A stretch of DNA of 64,000 bases. It comes from Halovenus rubra (lineage in GTDB: Archaea; Halobacteriota; Halobacteria; Halobacteriales; Haloarculaceae). The position numbers were made by a program, and so were the translations under genes. Below are positions 24,804 to 33,760 of this stretch, piece by piece. The notes beneath the pieces were generated by a model. The model did no database searches. It was not told the origin of the DNA and saw only the letters and a program-made list of their open reading frames with translations. The stretch lies in the NCBI RefSeq assembly GCF_026586665.1, contig NZ_JAODIY010000004.1:54119-118118 (forward strand), in the 5' to 3' direction. Position 1 is the first letter of the stretch; each line of letters begins with the position of its first letter.

Positions 24804-25160
24804 ATGTCATCGACAGTTGGAGACGACGAGACACACGAAGCAAAAAACGAGGCTGCTTGTCCAGTCGTTGAAGCAGTCGGAACAATCGGTTCGGAGTGGC
24901 GGTTGGTTGTGTTACATGATCTTGTCGATGGTGAACAACGATTTAATGAACTCAAACGTTCGACTGGGGCGAACTCACGAACGCTCTCACGCGTACTTGA
25001 TGATCTCGAAGATACTGGACTGGTTAACCGCCGAGTCGAGGAGAAACCGATTGCGACGTACTACAGTCTCACTGAGAAAGGTGACGCGTTGTGTCCCGTC
25101 TTCTCGGCGCTCGAATCCTGGTCCGACGAATGGCTCGACGTCGAGAGTACATCACGGTAA
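24804..25160 (+). CDS. HxlR-family winged-helix regulator
   Basis: A 118-residue regulator with the HxlR layout. The conserved Cys near the start (AACPVVEAVGTIGSEWRLVVL) is followed by helix-turn-helix residues (GEQRFNELKRSTGANSRTL) and the wing (NRRVEEKPIATYYSLTEKG). HxlR proteins commonly respond to aldehydes, oxidants or electrophiles through this Cys. The ATG at 24804 lies after CACTTATATGTAC (about 24754-24766), a probable TATA region with a short 5' leader. The target is likely the divergent DoxX gene, by position. Confidence 0.85.
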   Translation: MSSTVGDDETHEAKNEAACPVVEAVGTIGSEWRLVVLHDLVDGEQRFNELKRSTGANSRTLSRVLDDLEDTGLVNRRVEEKPIATYYSLTEKGDALCPVFSALESWSDEWLDVESTSR

Positions 25161-25253
25161 CTCCTTAACCCTCTCTTTTTAAAGTACGTATCGCTGAACT
25201 GAACAGTCACTGTTTGTCTGCTGGTTTCACTTTCACTTTGGTGTTAACTGGGG

Positions 25254-25261
25254 TTTATATA
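25254..25261 (+). promoter_or_regulatory. TATA box of radA
   Basis: TTTATATA at 25254-25261 lies 23-30 bases before the radA ATG at 25284. This places the transcription start at or within a few bases of that ATG, so radA is probably translated from a leaderless message. Confidence 0.65.
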
Positions 25262-25283
25262 CGAGGGGGAACAACCGCGGAGT

Positions 25284-26327
25284 ATGGCATCACAAGATCT
25301 CGAAGAGTTGCCGGGCGTCGGTCCGGCGACAGCGGAGAAGCTTCAAGATAATGGATTTGACGATTTCCAGGGTATCGCGGTCGCCAGTCCCGGCGAACTA
25401 TCGAATACGGCAGATATTGGTGAATCAAGTGCAGCCGATATCATCAGCGCTGCGCGGGATGCGGCTGACATCGGTGGGTTCGAAAGCGGCGCCACAGTAC
25501 TGGAACGACGCGAGAAGATTGGGAAACTCACGTGGGGCGTTGAGGAAGTCGACGAACTACTCGGTGGCGGCGTCGAAACCCAGTCTATCACCGAAGTCTA
25601 CGGTGAGTTCGGTGCCGGCAAATCACAGGTCACCCATCAACTCGCTGTCAACGTTCAGCTTCCAACCGAACACGGTGGACTTGAAGGTAGCGCTATCTTT
25701 GTCGACTCTGAGGACACATTCCGTCCGGAACGTATCGAAGATATGGTCCACGGGCTAGACGACGACATTATCGAGGACACGATGGTCCTCCATGATGTTG
25801 CCGACGAAGACGGCGCTGATGCAGGCGATGACGCTCTCCTTGATGCTTTGCTGGAGGCTGTCCTCGATAAGATCCACGTTGCAAAAGCGTTCAACTCGAA
25901 CCACCAGATTTTGCTTGCCGAGAAGGCCCAAGAAATTGCAGGTGAAAGCCAAGACGACGAGTTCCCCGTCAGACTGCTTTGTGTCGACTCTTTGACTGCC
26001 CACTTCCGAGCCGAGTACGTAGGCCGTGGTGAACTTGCAGAACGCCAACAGAAACTCAACAAACATCTCCACGACCTCATGCGCGTGGGTGACCTCAACA
26101 ACACTGCCGTTATTGTCACCAACCAAGTTGCAGCCAATCCGGATTCTTACTTTGGCGACCCGACTCAACCAATCGGTGGCAACATTCTCGGACACACCTC
26201 GACGTTCCGCATCTATCTGCGCAAATCAAAAGGGGATAAACGGATTGTCCGTCTTGTCGACGCGCCAAACCTTGCAGATGGTGAGTCTGTCATGCGTGTG
26301 ACCGGCGACGGGCTCGACCCCGAGTAA
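25284..26327 (+). CDS. radA: DNA repair and recombination protein RadA
   Basis: Archaeal RecA/Rad51-family recombinase that forms filaments on single-stranded DNA and drives strand exchange. The 347-residue protein has an N-terminal helix-hairpin-helix domain ([19 protein letters not shown]). The polymerisation linker precedes the Walker A motif GEFGAGKSQ, Walker B lies in [13 protein letters not shown], and the L2-region segment [13 protein letters not shown] follows. No intein is present in the Walker A region, in contrast to some haloarchaea. It is a single-gene unit convergent with the DHH phosphoesterase gene. Confidence 0.97.
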   Translation: MASQDLEELPGVGPATAEKLQDNGFDDFQGIAVASPGELSNTADIGESSAADIISAARDAADIGGFESGATVLERREKIGKLTWGVEEVDELLGGGVETQSITEVYGEFGAGKSQVTHQLAVNVQLPTEHGGLEGSAIFVDSEDTFRPERIEDMVHGLDDDIIEDTMVLHDVADEDGADAGDDALLDALLEAVLDKIHVAKAFNSNHQILLAEKAQEIAGESQDDEFPVRLLCVDSLTAHFRAEYVGRGELAERQQKLNKHLHDLMRVGDLNNTAVIVTNQVAANPDSYFGDPTQPIGGNILGHTSTFRIYLRKSKGDKRIVRLVDAPNLADGESVMRVTGDGLDPE

Positions 26328-26432
26328 CGGACACCTTCGACTCTCGCAGCGGTTCACCATTTCGGAGACAAACCCCTCGAAGTAGTTGGCTCGTCGTTAA
26401 GTCACCTAAAACGCTTTTCTCGAATTACGGTG

Positions 26433-26449
26433 TGTGCGTCATACGCACA
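26433..26449. terminator. Inverted repeat between convergent genes, possible terminator
   Basis: TGTGCGT (26433-26439) and ACGCACA (26443-26449) are perfect inverse copies with a three-base spacer. They lie in the 149-base gap between the convergent radA and DHH genes. A T-rich tract (GTCTTTTAT) follows about 20 bases later. Archaeal termination does not need a hairpin, so the role is uncertain. Confidence 0.3.
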
Positions 26450-26476
26450 GATAACAGGCACACTGTGTGGTGTCTT

Positions 26477-27661
26477 TTATGTCTCACCGTTCATCGCGTC
26501 GAACAGGCGTTCACGGAGTTCGGCGCGTGTTAGGCCTTCTCCGGGACCGAGGCCTTTCATATGCTCGATTGAACACTGGCCGCCGCCCATACGAGCGTGG
26601 CCGCCACCACCAGACATTGGGATATCCTCAAGGACAGCTTCGAGTACCTGTCCCATATGGACACGATCGTCGTCAGAGCGCCCGGCAAGCCGAATCTTCT
26701 CACCGTTGTCTCCAAGAACAATAACAGCATTGATGCCTTCAAGCCGACGGAGCTCATCGGCTGCCTGTGGAATCGAGTCACTGTTCGAGACAGCTCCGAC
26801 ATCGCTGATGGCAAACGCCGACCGAATCTCACGCTCGTTGATGGCCTGTGCCTTCACATCGAGTGACTCTGGGTCCATCTCTGGGTTGGCAATTCGGTCG
26901 AGTTTTTCGTTGTCGATACCCGGGTAGAGAAATGACGCCGCAAAGAAATCCTCGGCAGCACACCCGTTTGTCAGTTGACTCGTATCAGACTGCACTCCAT
27001 AGAGTAGACCAGTCGCAGTTGTCGGTGATATCGTTTCGGCTGGCAGATCCACGTCGCCACTGTCATCGATGTTGTCGGGGCTGATTGGTTCCCAACCGAG
27101 GTCTTCGAAATACTCGGTCAAAATACTTGCACAGGAGCCATACTCGGTTCGAACGTCAGTGAACTTCTGTCCTGTCCCGCCGCCAGGGTGGTGATCAACG
27201 ACAGCAACGGGATCAATCTCTTCTGACCCGTGGAACTCTCTGGGTTCATTATGATCGACAAGAATCGCTGTTTGTTCCTCGATATCACCGACGTTCTCGA
27301 TTTGCTTGAATCCTGCGTCGAGAACCGTCTCAAAGGCACGGTTTTCGTGATGTCGTATTTCGCCTGGATAGTACAGCGTGGTTTCGGTATTTCGGTCCGT
27401 TGCAATCTCGGCTACTGCGAGCGCGCACGCCATCGCATCCGGATCTGGATCTGGATGCATCAGGACTGCAACCGAATCATACGACCCAAGCAACCGTGCA
27501 AACCGGTGTCCGCTTCCCAAGGTAACACCTCTGAGGAGGTATCCACCACCAGCCACGAGGACAACAAGGAGGACCGCAAGACCGATTACTAAGAGCGGCT
27601 CGTCGGCGAGGGACGACGCGAGCGCGTCGATTCCATCCCCGATTGTAGCGAGTCTGCCCAT
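26477..27661 (-). CDS. Membrane-anchored DHH/DHHA1 phosphoesterase
   Basis: A 394-residue protein. A single N-terminal membrane helix (about 25-47, LLVIGLAVLLVVLVAGGGYLL) precedes a DHH domain with AVLMHPDPDPDAMACALA and the signature VDHHPGGG. A DHHA1 domain near the C-terminus has GGGGHARMGGGQ, the nucleic-acid or nucleotide-binding glycine motif. Relatives cleave small nucleotides, such as cyclic di-AMP or nanoRNA, using manganese. The membrane anchor recalls GdpP, though there is no PAS or GGDEF domain. The ATG at 27661 leaves a short cytoplasmic N-terminus; a longer frame exists upstream to 27709. The substrate is not determined by sequence. Confidence 0.85.
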   Translation of the reverse strand: MGRLATIGDGIDALASSLADEPLLVIGLAVLLVVLVAGGGYLLRGVTLGSGHRFARLLGSYDSVAVLMHPDPDPDAMACALAVAEIATDRNTETTLYYPGEIRHHENRAFETVLDAGFKQIENVGDIEEQTAILVDHNEPREFHGSEEIDPVAVVDHHPGGGTGQKFTDVRTEYGSCASILTEYFEDLGWEPISPDNIDDSGDVDLPAETISPTTATGLLYGVQSDTSQLTNGCAAEDFFAASFLYPGIDNEKLDRIANPEMDPESLDVKAQAINEREIRSAFAISDVGAVSNSDSIPQAADELRRLEGINAVIVLGDNGEKIRLAGRSDDDRVHMGQVLEAVLEDIPMSGGGGHARMGGGQCSIEHMKGLGPGEGLTRAELRERLFDAMNGET

Positions 27662-27742
27662 ACGCCTACCGGTCCGGCCGGATACAAATGCGTACTGCTT
27701 TTTGGCCACATACGCTTGCTTATCTCTTCTCGGAAGCTGGTA

Positions 27743-28645
27743 CTACTCACTCTGAGAAGTGGGATACTCCATGATTGCTTTCTGGTATCCCTCTCGGAAC
27801 GTGGGATAGACAAGCTCGTATCCAAGCGACTGGAGTTTGTCGTTTCTGCAGCGCTTATCGGCCCGAATTCGACGTTTAGCCCCGGCTGATTCTACTTCTG
27901 CGAGGCGCTCTGACTTCGTCTGTTTTGATGGCGTCTGTCTATTGCACTCTGTTGCAAGCCAGTCTGCCAACTCCCATTTTGAAACTGGCTCATTGTCCAC
28001 CACAAGGACAACTTCACCGCGCGCGCAGTCCTCAGAGACAATGTGGCCAACTGCGCCGGCAGCGTCGTCGCGATGTATCATATTCAAAATCCCGTCGGTA
28101 ACTGGGCCCTCAAGATACCGTTCCAACCGGTAGCGGTCCGGGCCATACAGTCCAGAAAAGCGTGCAACTGTCCCATCGATATCATACTCAGCTGCGCCGT
28201 CAATCGCGACGGTTTCCGCGTCGACGAGTGCTTGTTCCCGCTCGCTTTCAGGCTCAAGCGGCGTCTCTTCGTCGACCCAACTCTCCCCATGGTCGCCGTA
28301 GACGCCAGTGCTGGAGGTGTAAATGTACCGCTCCGGCGGATTCTCGCGGCTCCCAAAGTGATTGAGTACTTGCTTTTGTCCCGCGACGTATATCTCCCGA
28401 GCTGTCGTCGAACTGCTTCTCCCCGCACTCGCAGCGAAGACAACAATATCTGCGTCCGGTATTGTTGTGAGTGTCTCCTCATCTGTAAGGTCACCCTGTA
28501 CCGGCTCAATACCTGCAGACTCCATCGCGCTGACACCTTTCTTAGACCGTCGAAGACCGACCACGCGCTCGATGCCTGCTGACTGGAGTTGCTTCCCGAG
28601 TTCGAGGCCAACATAGCCACAGCCAAGGATGGCAACTGTCGTCAT
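27743..28645 (-). CDS. NAD-dependent epimerase/dehydratase (SDR) family protein
   Basis: A 300-residue extended-SDR protein. The dinucleotide motif VAILGCGYVGLELGKQL is at the N-terminus, followed by the conserved GDLTDEETL turn. The active-site region has SSTGVYGDHG, where the usual YxxxK Tyr is Tyr of VYG, with variable spacing. The family of haloarchaeal YeeZ-like SDRs fits. The substrate is unknown. Its ATG overlaps the stop of the DUF5791 gene upstream by four bases, so the two are coupled. Confidence 0.8.
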   Translation of the reverse strand: MTTVAILGCGYVGLELGKQLQSAGIERVVGLRRSKKGVSAMESAGIEPVQGDLTDEETLTTIPDADIVVFAASAGRSSSTTAREIYVAGQKQVLNHFGSRENPPERYIYTSSTGVYGDHGESWVDEETPLEPESEREQALVDAETVAIDGAAEYDIDGTVARFSGLYGPDRYRLERYLEGPVTDGILNMIHRDDAAGAVGHIVSEDCARGEVVLVVDNEPVSKWELADWLATECNRQTPSKQTKSERLAEVESAGAKRRIRADKRCRNDKLQSLGYELVYPTFREGYQKAIMEYPTSQSE

Positions 28646-29070
28646 TGCTTGCTCTGTTCGATGTAGTTATGTAACAGTGCATACTCGTCGAGGGTCATCG
28701 GGAAGCGGCCCTCGGCTTTCTGTTGAATCTCTTTGGGATCCATCGCGTCATCGATACCTGAGGCAATGGCCTCGACATCGAGGACTGCCATCGACATTCC
28801 CATCAGGAGGAGATCCCGTGCTTCTGCAACGATACTGTCTGGATCTGGCAACCTGTCGTCGAGTGCGAGAATCGCTGCTGCTGTCTCGAGTGTCAGCTCC
28901 GGTGACTCACCATCGACAAGTGCTGTGAGCGCCGCATCATCAATGTCTACCTCTGAAGTGACGGTATTCTCTCCGACTTCCTCGATAGTTGTAATGAGGC
29001 GGTCGTCGTATGCGGCCCGAAGTGCTTCTGGTGACAGTTCGCCAGCCTGTTCAAACGTCCCTCTAAGCAT
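28642..29070 (-). CDS. DUF5791-like haloarchaeal protein
   Basis: A 142-residue acidic, all-helical soluble protein starting MLRGTFEQAGELSPEALRAA. It resembles the haloarchaeal family DUF5791. No catalytic motif or membrane helix is visible. Its stop overlaps the start of the SDR gene. It begins 51 bases after the stop of the TadC-like gene, so it may be read from the same transcript as the secretion motor. A longer open frame to 29142 overlaps the TadC gene and has no similarity. Confidence 0.65.
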   Translation of the reverse strand: MLRGTFEQAGELSPEALRAAYDDRLITTIEEVGENTVTSEVDIDDAALTALVDGESPELTLETAAAILALDDRLPDPDSIVAEARDLLLMGMSMAVLDVEAIASGIDDAMDPKEIQQKAEGRFPMTLDEYALLHNYIEQSKQ

Positions 29071-29120
29071 ACTCCCATTTGGTGTCCGAGATATAAGCCC
29101 CTGGGCTTTCGAAGCCGTGG

Positions 29121-30827
29121 TCAGACGATAGTCCCGACACAAAGATACGAGCAGAGATAGATACCTGTTGCCGAAAGCAGCCCACGACCGACACGATACC
29201 CGATCAATGCGTGGTCGAACCCACGGACTAACCCAACAGACAGAACCGTCAAAATAACCGCGAGCAGGAGTACGTAGATTCCTACAGGACCACCAAGCCA
29301 GCTAAACGATTGCCCGCCACCCAACAGTGCCGTCCCGCTACTGATCCCGTCTGCGAGAGCGACAGTTGAACCAGCCACCATCGGGCCGAACAGTGTCGCA
29401 GTGTTGGTCAGCGTTCGACAGACGGAGAGGAGTTGTTGGCGTGCCTCCCGTTCGATTTGTTGGAGGTCATCGACGTGTTCTGCTAGGGACAGTAGCGCAG
29501 CCCCCGCGGGGCGCCCCTCTCGTGCAGCCAGTGAGAGTAGCGCAACACTCCCACGGACACGCGGGCTTGGCACGTTTTCCAAAACGCCGTGGCGGCCGAG
29601 AAATGCTTCGTGAACGCCGATCTGGAGCTGTCGCTGTTGTCTCACACCGTCGGCAAGGACCGTTCCCATTGGTCCGTTGAGTTCGTTGGCCGCCTTCTCA
29701 ATAGCAGTCTCTACAGCATGCCCGTTCGCGACGCGTCGTCCCACGAGTTCAAGCGCATCAGAGAGGCTGGCTTCGACTGTCCGGATGCGGTCATAGACGG
29801 AAACTATTGGACGGGTGGCGAGCAGGAGTACCGTACCGGTACCGAAGCCGGCAGCCGCAACCGGCGGGCCCCATTGTGGAATAAATAGGGCAGTACCGAA
29901 CCAACTGGCGACTGCGACTATCCCACCACAGAGGAGAGCGAAAACGCGCTTGTCGGCAACCTTGGGATGAGTATATGTTACTTCTGGCGGGGGAAACGCG
30001 ACCGGTCGTCGAACGAGCACCCAAATTGAGGCTGCTGTGAGAGAAAGTGGGAGACAGATGTTGTAGAGAACAATAACAACTCCCGGTGTAACGACGATAC
30101 CAGCGGCACCGGCAGCGGGAAGGAGTGCAACCAGTGCTGTCGGCAAAAGAACACCGAAGGCGTACAGCGCCGTCACTGGACCGCGAATCCGTGCCCCAAA
30201 TGTTTGAAGCGTTTCACTGACTCCATCGAGAACTACGGACAGCGACCGGTTGAGGAGTCGATGTCTGTCTGCCGAGGGTGTCCGTCCTGCGACGACAAGG
30301 AGTGTAACCGACCGACGAAGCGATGGGAACAGATCACTCCATGTGTCACCGAAGGCAATGAGTCCAGATTGACCGCTGTTTCGTGTTGCCCGCACATGAG
30401 TTTCGAGGCTCCGTGCAAGGGCGCTATCGCTCGTTCGTGCCACAAATGTGGCTGCCCGTTCGGGTGCTGGCGTGAGACGCATGCGTAACACGGCCCGTGC
30501 AATGAGGTCGGGTGCTGCACCCAGTGCACTCGTCCGTCGGGCCGTCGCGATGAGGCAAGGGGTGACGTGTATTACGTGTGCAACACCAAGCGTGAGCGCT
30601 ACTGATAGCAGTACGACGCCGACACGTAACTGTGGGGAAACAAGTGGCGTTATGAGAGCGGTACCACCGCCAACGACAGCTCCTGCCCCGTATCCTGACC
30701 GGACGAACAGCGAAGGATTGACGGTCCAATCAAGAAACGCTAGGGCATCCCGAAGTTCAGAACTAACATCGACGTGCCAGGGATAAAGACACGCAAACAC
30801 CGAGATGAGTCTGAGAGACACGTTCAT
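29121..30827 (-). CDS. TadC/GspF-like membrane platform of a type II/IV-pilus secretion motor
   Basis: A 568-residue membrane protein with two tandem GspF/TadC halves. Pairs of helices around residues 40-95 and 220-270 belong to the first half, and about 325-370 and 480-560 to the second. In the second half the cytoplasmic loop has LSDALELVGRRVANGHAVETAI, and then REGRPAGAALLSLAEHVDDL. The protein forms the membrane base on which the ATPase acts to add or remove pilin-like subunits. The ATG overlaps the ATPase stop by three bases. No pilin gene with a class III signal peptide is seen in the same operon, which is unusual for a Tad locus. Confidence 0.85.
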   Translation of the reverse strand: MNVSLRLISVFACLYPWHVDVSSELRDALAFLDWTVNPSLFVRSGYGAGAVVGGGTALITPLVSPQLRVGVVLLSVALTLGVAHVIHVTPCLIATARRTSALGAAPDLIARAVLRMRLTPAPERAATFVARTSDSALARSLETHVRATRNSGQSGLIAFGDTWSDLFPSLRRSVTLLVVAGRTPSADRHRLLNRSLSVVLDGVSETLQTFGARIRGPVTALYAFGVLLPTALVALLPAAGAAGIVVTPGVVIVLYNICLPLSLTAASIWVLVRRPVAFPPPEVTYTHPKVADKRVFALLCGGIVAVASWFGTALFIPQWGPPVAAAGFGTGTVLLLATRPIVSVYDRIRTVEASLSDALELVGRRVANGHAVETAIEKAANELNGPMGTVLADGVRQQRQLQIGVHEAFLGRHGVLENVPSPRVRGSVALLSLAAREGRPAGAALLSLAEHVDDLQQIEREARQQLLSVCRTLTNTATLFGPMVAGSTVALADGISSGTALLGGGQSFSWLGGPVGIYVLLLAVILTVLSVGLVRGFDHALIGYRVGRGLLSATGIYLCSYLCVGTIV

Positions 30828-32743
30828 CAGTTTCGCTCTGTCTGTGAGTCGGTAACTGCATCACCTGTTGTTGCACCCTGTGCAGCCATTCCAGCAAGGA
30901 GCGTTTGTCTATCCGCCAGAACAGCCCTGAGGTCATCATACGACTCGTCTGGTGCCGTAAGATTTCTGACTAACTGGCTGTTTCCACGGTCGACAACACC
31001 AGTTGAGTGGAGACCATTCTCACTTTGCTCGTAAAGAGTCCTGAATGCACCTTGTTCTCCGTCTTGTACCTCCTCGATGGTTTTTACTCGCCGTTTGCCT
31101 GATGTCGTCGATTCAAGCGAAACCACGAGGTCGGTTACACCGAACGAACTTGGCGAGACTCCAAGATCAGACACAACTCGCTCGTAGACTGCGTCTCCAC
31201 CGTCTCCGTGGATGGTACCGAGGACTGCCTCACTATTTGCGCCGACACGCATTGCTTCGTACAATACTTTTGCTTCTTCTCCCCTGACTTCACCGACGGC
31301 GAGAGCCCCGTCCCCAAGTCTGAGAGCTGTTCTGAGCGCCGCTGCCGGTGTTAGTTCTTCTCCCGAGCTACTTGCAAGCAGTGCCTGTACGTCACGTCCT
31401 CCGTTTTGCAGCGCTGATACAGGCAGCTCGGGTGTGTCTTCGATTATAACTGTTCTGACCTCTGGTGGCAGCTCCCAGAGCAACGCGCCAAGCATCGTTG
31501 TTTTGCCAGTCCCACGTGGTCCGACAATAAGTACTGCACTGCCCCGCTCGACCGCAACCGAGAGCAGCGCTGCAGGGCTTGGTGGAATCGTATTGTTCTT
31601 GACGAGGGCAGGGAGTGTCCAGCTCTTTTTGGCCTGAGCGCGGAATGCAAAGGCAATGCCGTCGCTTGGCGGCTCGGTCACACCGGCAACCCGAAGCTGT
31701 CGACCACCAATCTCAGCTGTCGCATCAAGTGTCGGGTCAGCACGCGAGAATGCACGCCCGCTTTCGCGCCGAAAGCGCGATGCAAGCGCTGTAATACCGT
31801 TCTCGGTGACTGTCAGGTTTGTAATGAACGTTTCGCTGTCAGTTGTTACGCGTAAACGGTTCTCGGCGGCTGGTGCGGTTATAAACGCATCTGTTACTGC
31901 TTGGTCGGTAAACAGATCTTCTAACAATCCATATCCGCGTGTGTGCTTGCGGAGGACACGAGCTGTTTTCTTGGTCCACGTTGGGCGCTGTTTGTTCGTT
32001 CTGTACCTGTCAGTGATGACTGCCCTGATGGCTCTAGCTGGAGCTCGTTTACCACCCTCAACTGTCCCACTTGCGAGGCGCCTGTATGCCTCTGCGAGTG
32101 TCGACAGTGCTTCCGGTGGGAGTGTGTGTTCGATAGGGCTGAGATAGTATCTTGGCGAGCCAGTTGCCTGGTTGTATGTCCGAACTGTCCCGCCTGTTTC
32201 GAGTTCCTTCACCCCTCTCAGAGTGGCCTCCGGTGGGGGTGTGGCATCAACACGCCAGTGACTCAGCGTTGGTTTCACTGACGGCGCAAGCGCAGTTTCG
32301 TACTTGTTTGCGGTCGCTGCTACCTCCGCAAGGCCAGTTTCGGCGGCAAGGTCTCCGACTGTGTCTGCCCGGCCGGTCGCTTCACGGCAAGCCCCAAGTG
32401 GGTCTCTGCGTGCTTGTTCGGCGAGCCGCTCGTCGTGGAACGTAACACGCTCGACGAACCGCCCGGCTGCGACGAGCAGTGCCGTGGCGCGATCTCCGTA
32501 ACGACGCTCGACGCCGTCTGATTCTGTCCGTACGACGGTAACATCCCGTGTTGTCAGTGCGTTGATTGCTGTCTCTCGACAATCAGCACACGCTTCTAGT
32601 GTCCCGTTGTGTGGACAGTCTGTTGCATCAATAACAAGTGCTTCCTCGTCGAATGTAGTCTGACACCTACACTTTCCTGCGTCTACTTTGTGGCTAAAAA
32701 GTGACTGGAGGCGAGCTATGCTCGGAACTGTGATATCAGTCAT
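30827..32743 (-). CDS. TadA/PilB/VirB11-like secretion ATPase
   Basis: A 638-residue ATPase. An N-terminal Cys-rich region (CRCQTTFDEEALVIDATDCP, then CADC) probably binds zinc. A linker and an N-terminal domain (about 200-300) follow. The RecA-like core has Walker A GPRGTGKTT with Lys414, the Asp box (VIIEDTPELP), a Walker B-like segment (DGALAVGEVRGEEAK) and the His box ATIHG seen as GTIHGDGG. The family drives assembly of archaeal type IV pili or archaella. It pairs with the TadC-like gene that overlaps it. An N-terminal zinc domain fused to the ATPase is a haloarchaeal feature. Confidence 0.88.
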   Translation of the reverse strand: MTDITVPSIARLQSLFSHKVDAGKCRCQTTFDEEALVIDATDCPHNGTLEACADCRETAINALTTRDVTVVRTESDGVERRYGDRATALLVAAGRFVERVTFHDERLAEQARRDPLGACREATGRADTVGDLAAETGLAEVAATANKYETALAPSVKPTLSHWRVDATPPPEATLRGVKELETGGTVRTYNQATGSPRYYLSPIEHTLPPEALSTLAEAYRRLASGTVEGGKRAPARAIRAVITDRYRTNKQRPTWTKKTARVLRKHTRGYGLLEDLFTDQAVTDAFITAPAAENRLRVTTDSETFITNLTVTENGITALASRFRRESGRAFSRADPTLDATAEIGGRQLRVAGVTEPPSDGIAFAFRAQAKKSWTLPALVKNNTIPPSPAALLSVAVERGSAVLIVGPRGTGKTTMLGALLWELPPEVRTVIIEDTPELPVSALQNGGRDVQALLASSSGEELTPAAALRTALRLGDGALAVGEVRGEEAKVLYEAMRVGANSEAVLGTIHGDGGDAVYERVVSDLGVSPSSFGVTDLVVSLESTTSGKRRVKTIEEVQDGEQGAFRTLYEQSENGLHSTGVVDRGNSQLVRNLTAPDESYDDLRAVLADRQTLLAGMAAQGATTGDAVTDSQTERN

Positions 32744-32863
32744 AGTCTCTGCTGGTCAGATATCCCTACTTAAATGTTCGCTCGAGCGTGAATGCAATCA
32801 AATTACCATCTCAGAGTGCTGGAAACGAACCTGAGACATATCTCTCGTCCCAGCGTAACTTGT

Positions 32864-33619
32864 CTAAAGTAACTGTCTGAATCGGCTAAGCGTTCCTTCG
32901 TCTGCGTTCGTCTCTTCTGAAACAAGCGGGTCCTCCTCGTTGAGTTGGCGTGTGGTGGTGTTCTCAAACGGTTCGTTTCCTGTTTTGTGACCTTCTGTCT
33001 CTGATTTGTCAATACTACTCTCCGCTGTTCCGTGGTCGGAGGTAGGTTCGCCACGTCCACACACGTGACAGTGATTGGTTTCTATTTGCTCCGAGCGTTT
33101 CGTGTCGGTCTGACCGTTGCCTGCCTCGGGCCGACGCTGATTACCTGAATCCGTGTGCGGAGCGTGACTCCGCGATTCTGGGCGGCTATGGCGATTACCA
33201 GCGTTGTGCTGATCTGTCGGATGTGTCTCTTCTATGTCGGCAGGCTGCCTACGTGCATGTCTACTACCGTTTTGTTCGCTTCCATCAGCAAGCCACCCGC
33301 TGTTTCCCTTGTGGGTATTTGTCTCCGTCTCGTCATCCGGGGCGACGGTTGATTCAAGCGACTCAACCTTCGCCAGTGCAGTTTCGGCTCTGTTTTCGAC
33401 TTCTTCGTTGACCGCCCGGATATTTCCGACATAGCCACGAAGCGCCTGTGTCGCTGCTTTGAGCTCTGCAACTTGCTCTTTGAGCTCATTTTGCTGTTCC
33501 TCTAACTGGCTAACCCTGTCGCGGATCTCACCCTCATCCGCAAGGCCCGAAAGGTCGTACTCCCCGTCAGTTACTGCTCGTTCGACTGCCTCGACTCGTT
33601 CGGTGAGCGCGTCGTCCAT
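32864..33619 (-). CDS. Coiled-coil protein with a zinc-ribbon-like pair (DUF7310-like)
   Basis: A 251-residue protein. Residues 1-90 form a coiled coil (EGEIRDRVSQLEEQQNELKE, then LKAATQALRGYVGN). The middle and C-terminus are disordered and polar (His, Asn, Ser and Glu rich). A single CHVCGRG pair at about residue 185 is the only motif of its kind, so a full zinc finger is not clear. A coiled-coil gene of this sort (DUF7310 in my recollection) commonly precedes the Tad-like ATPase in haloarchaea, as here, 120 bases upstream. The function is unknown; a scaffold for the motor is possible. Confidence 0.6.
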   Translation of the reverse strand: MDDALTERVEAVERAVTDGEYDLSGLADEGEIRDRVSQLEEQQNELKEQVAELKAATQALRGYVGNIRAVNEEVENRAETALAKVESLESTVAPDDETETNTHKGNSGWLADGSEQNGSRHARRQPADIEETHPTDQHNAGNRHSRPESRSHAPHTDSGNQRRPEAGNGQTDTKRSEQIETNHCHVCGRGEPTSDHGTAESSIDKSETEGHKTGNEPFENTTTRQLNEEDPLVSEETNADEGTLSRFRQLL

Positions 33620-33760
33620 ACGCGCACTGTCCTCGGTTTCCTATTTGAACATACGGAGCACACCATTGAGAGCACCGTTATCTGCGCTCTGTGGGCTGGG
33701 TAGTGCTATGGCCTCCAGTAGTGGGGCCGGTGACAGGACATCTCGACAAAAACAAGCCGG

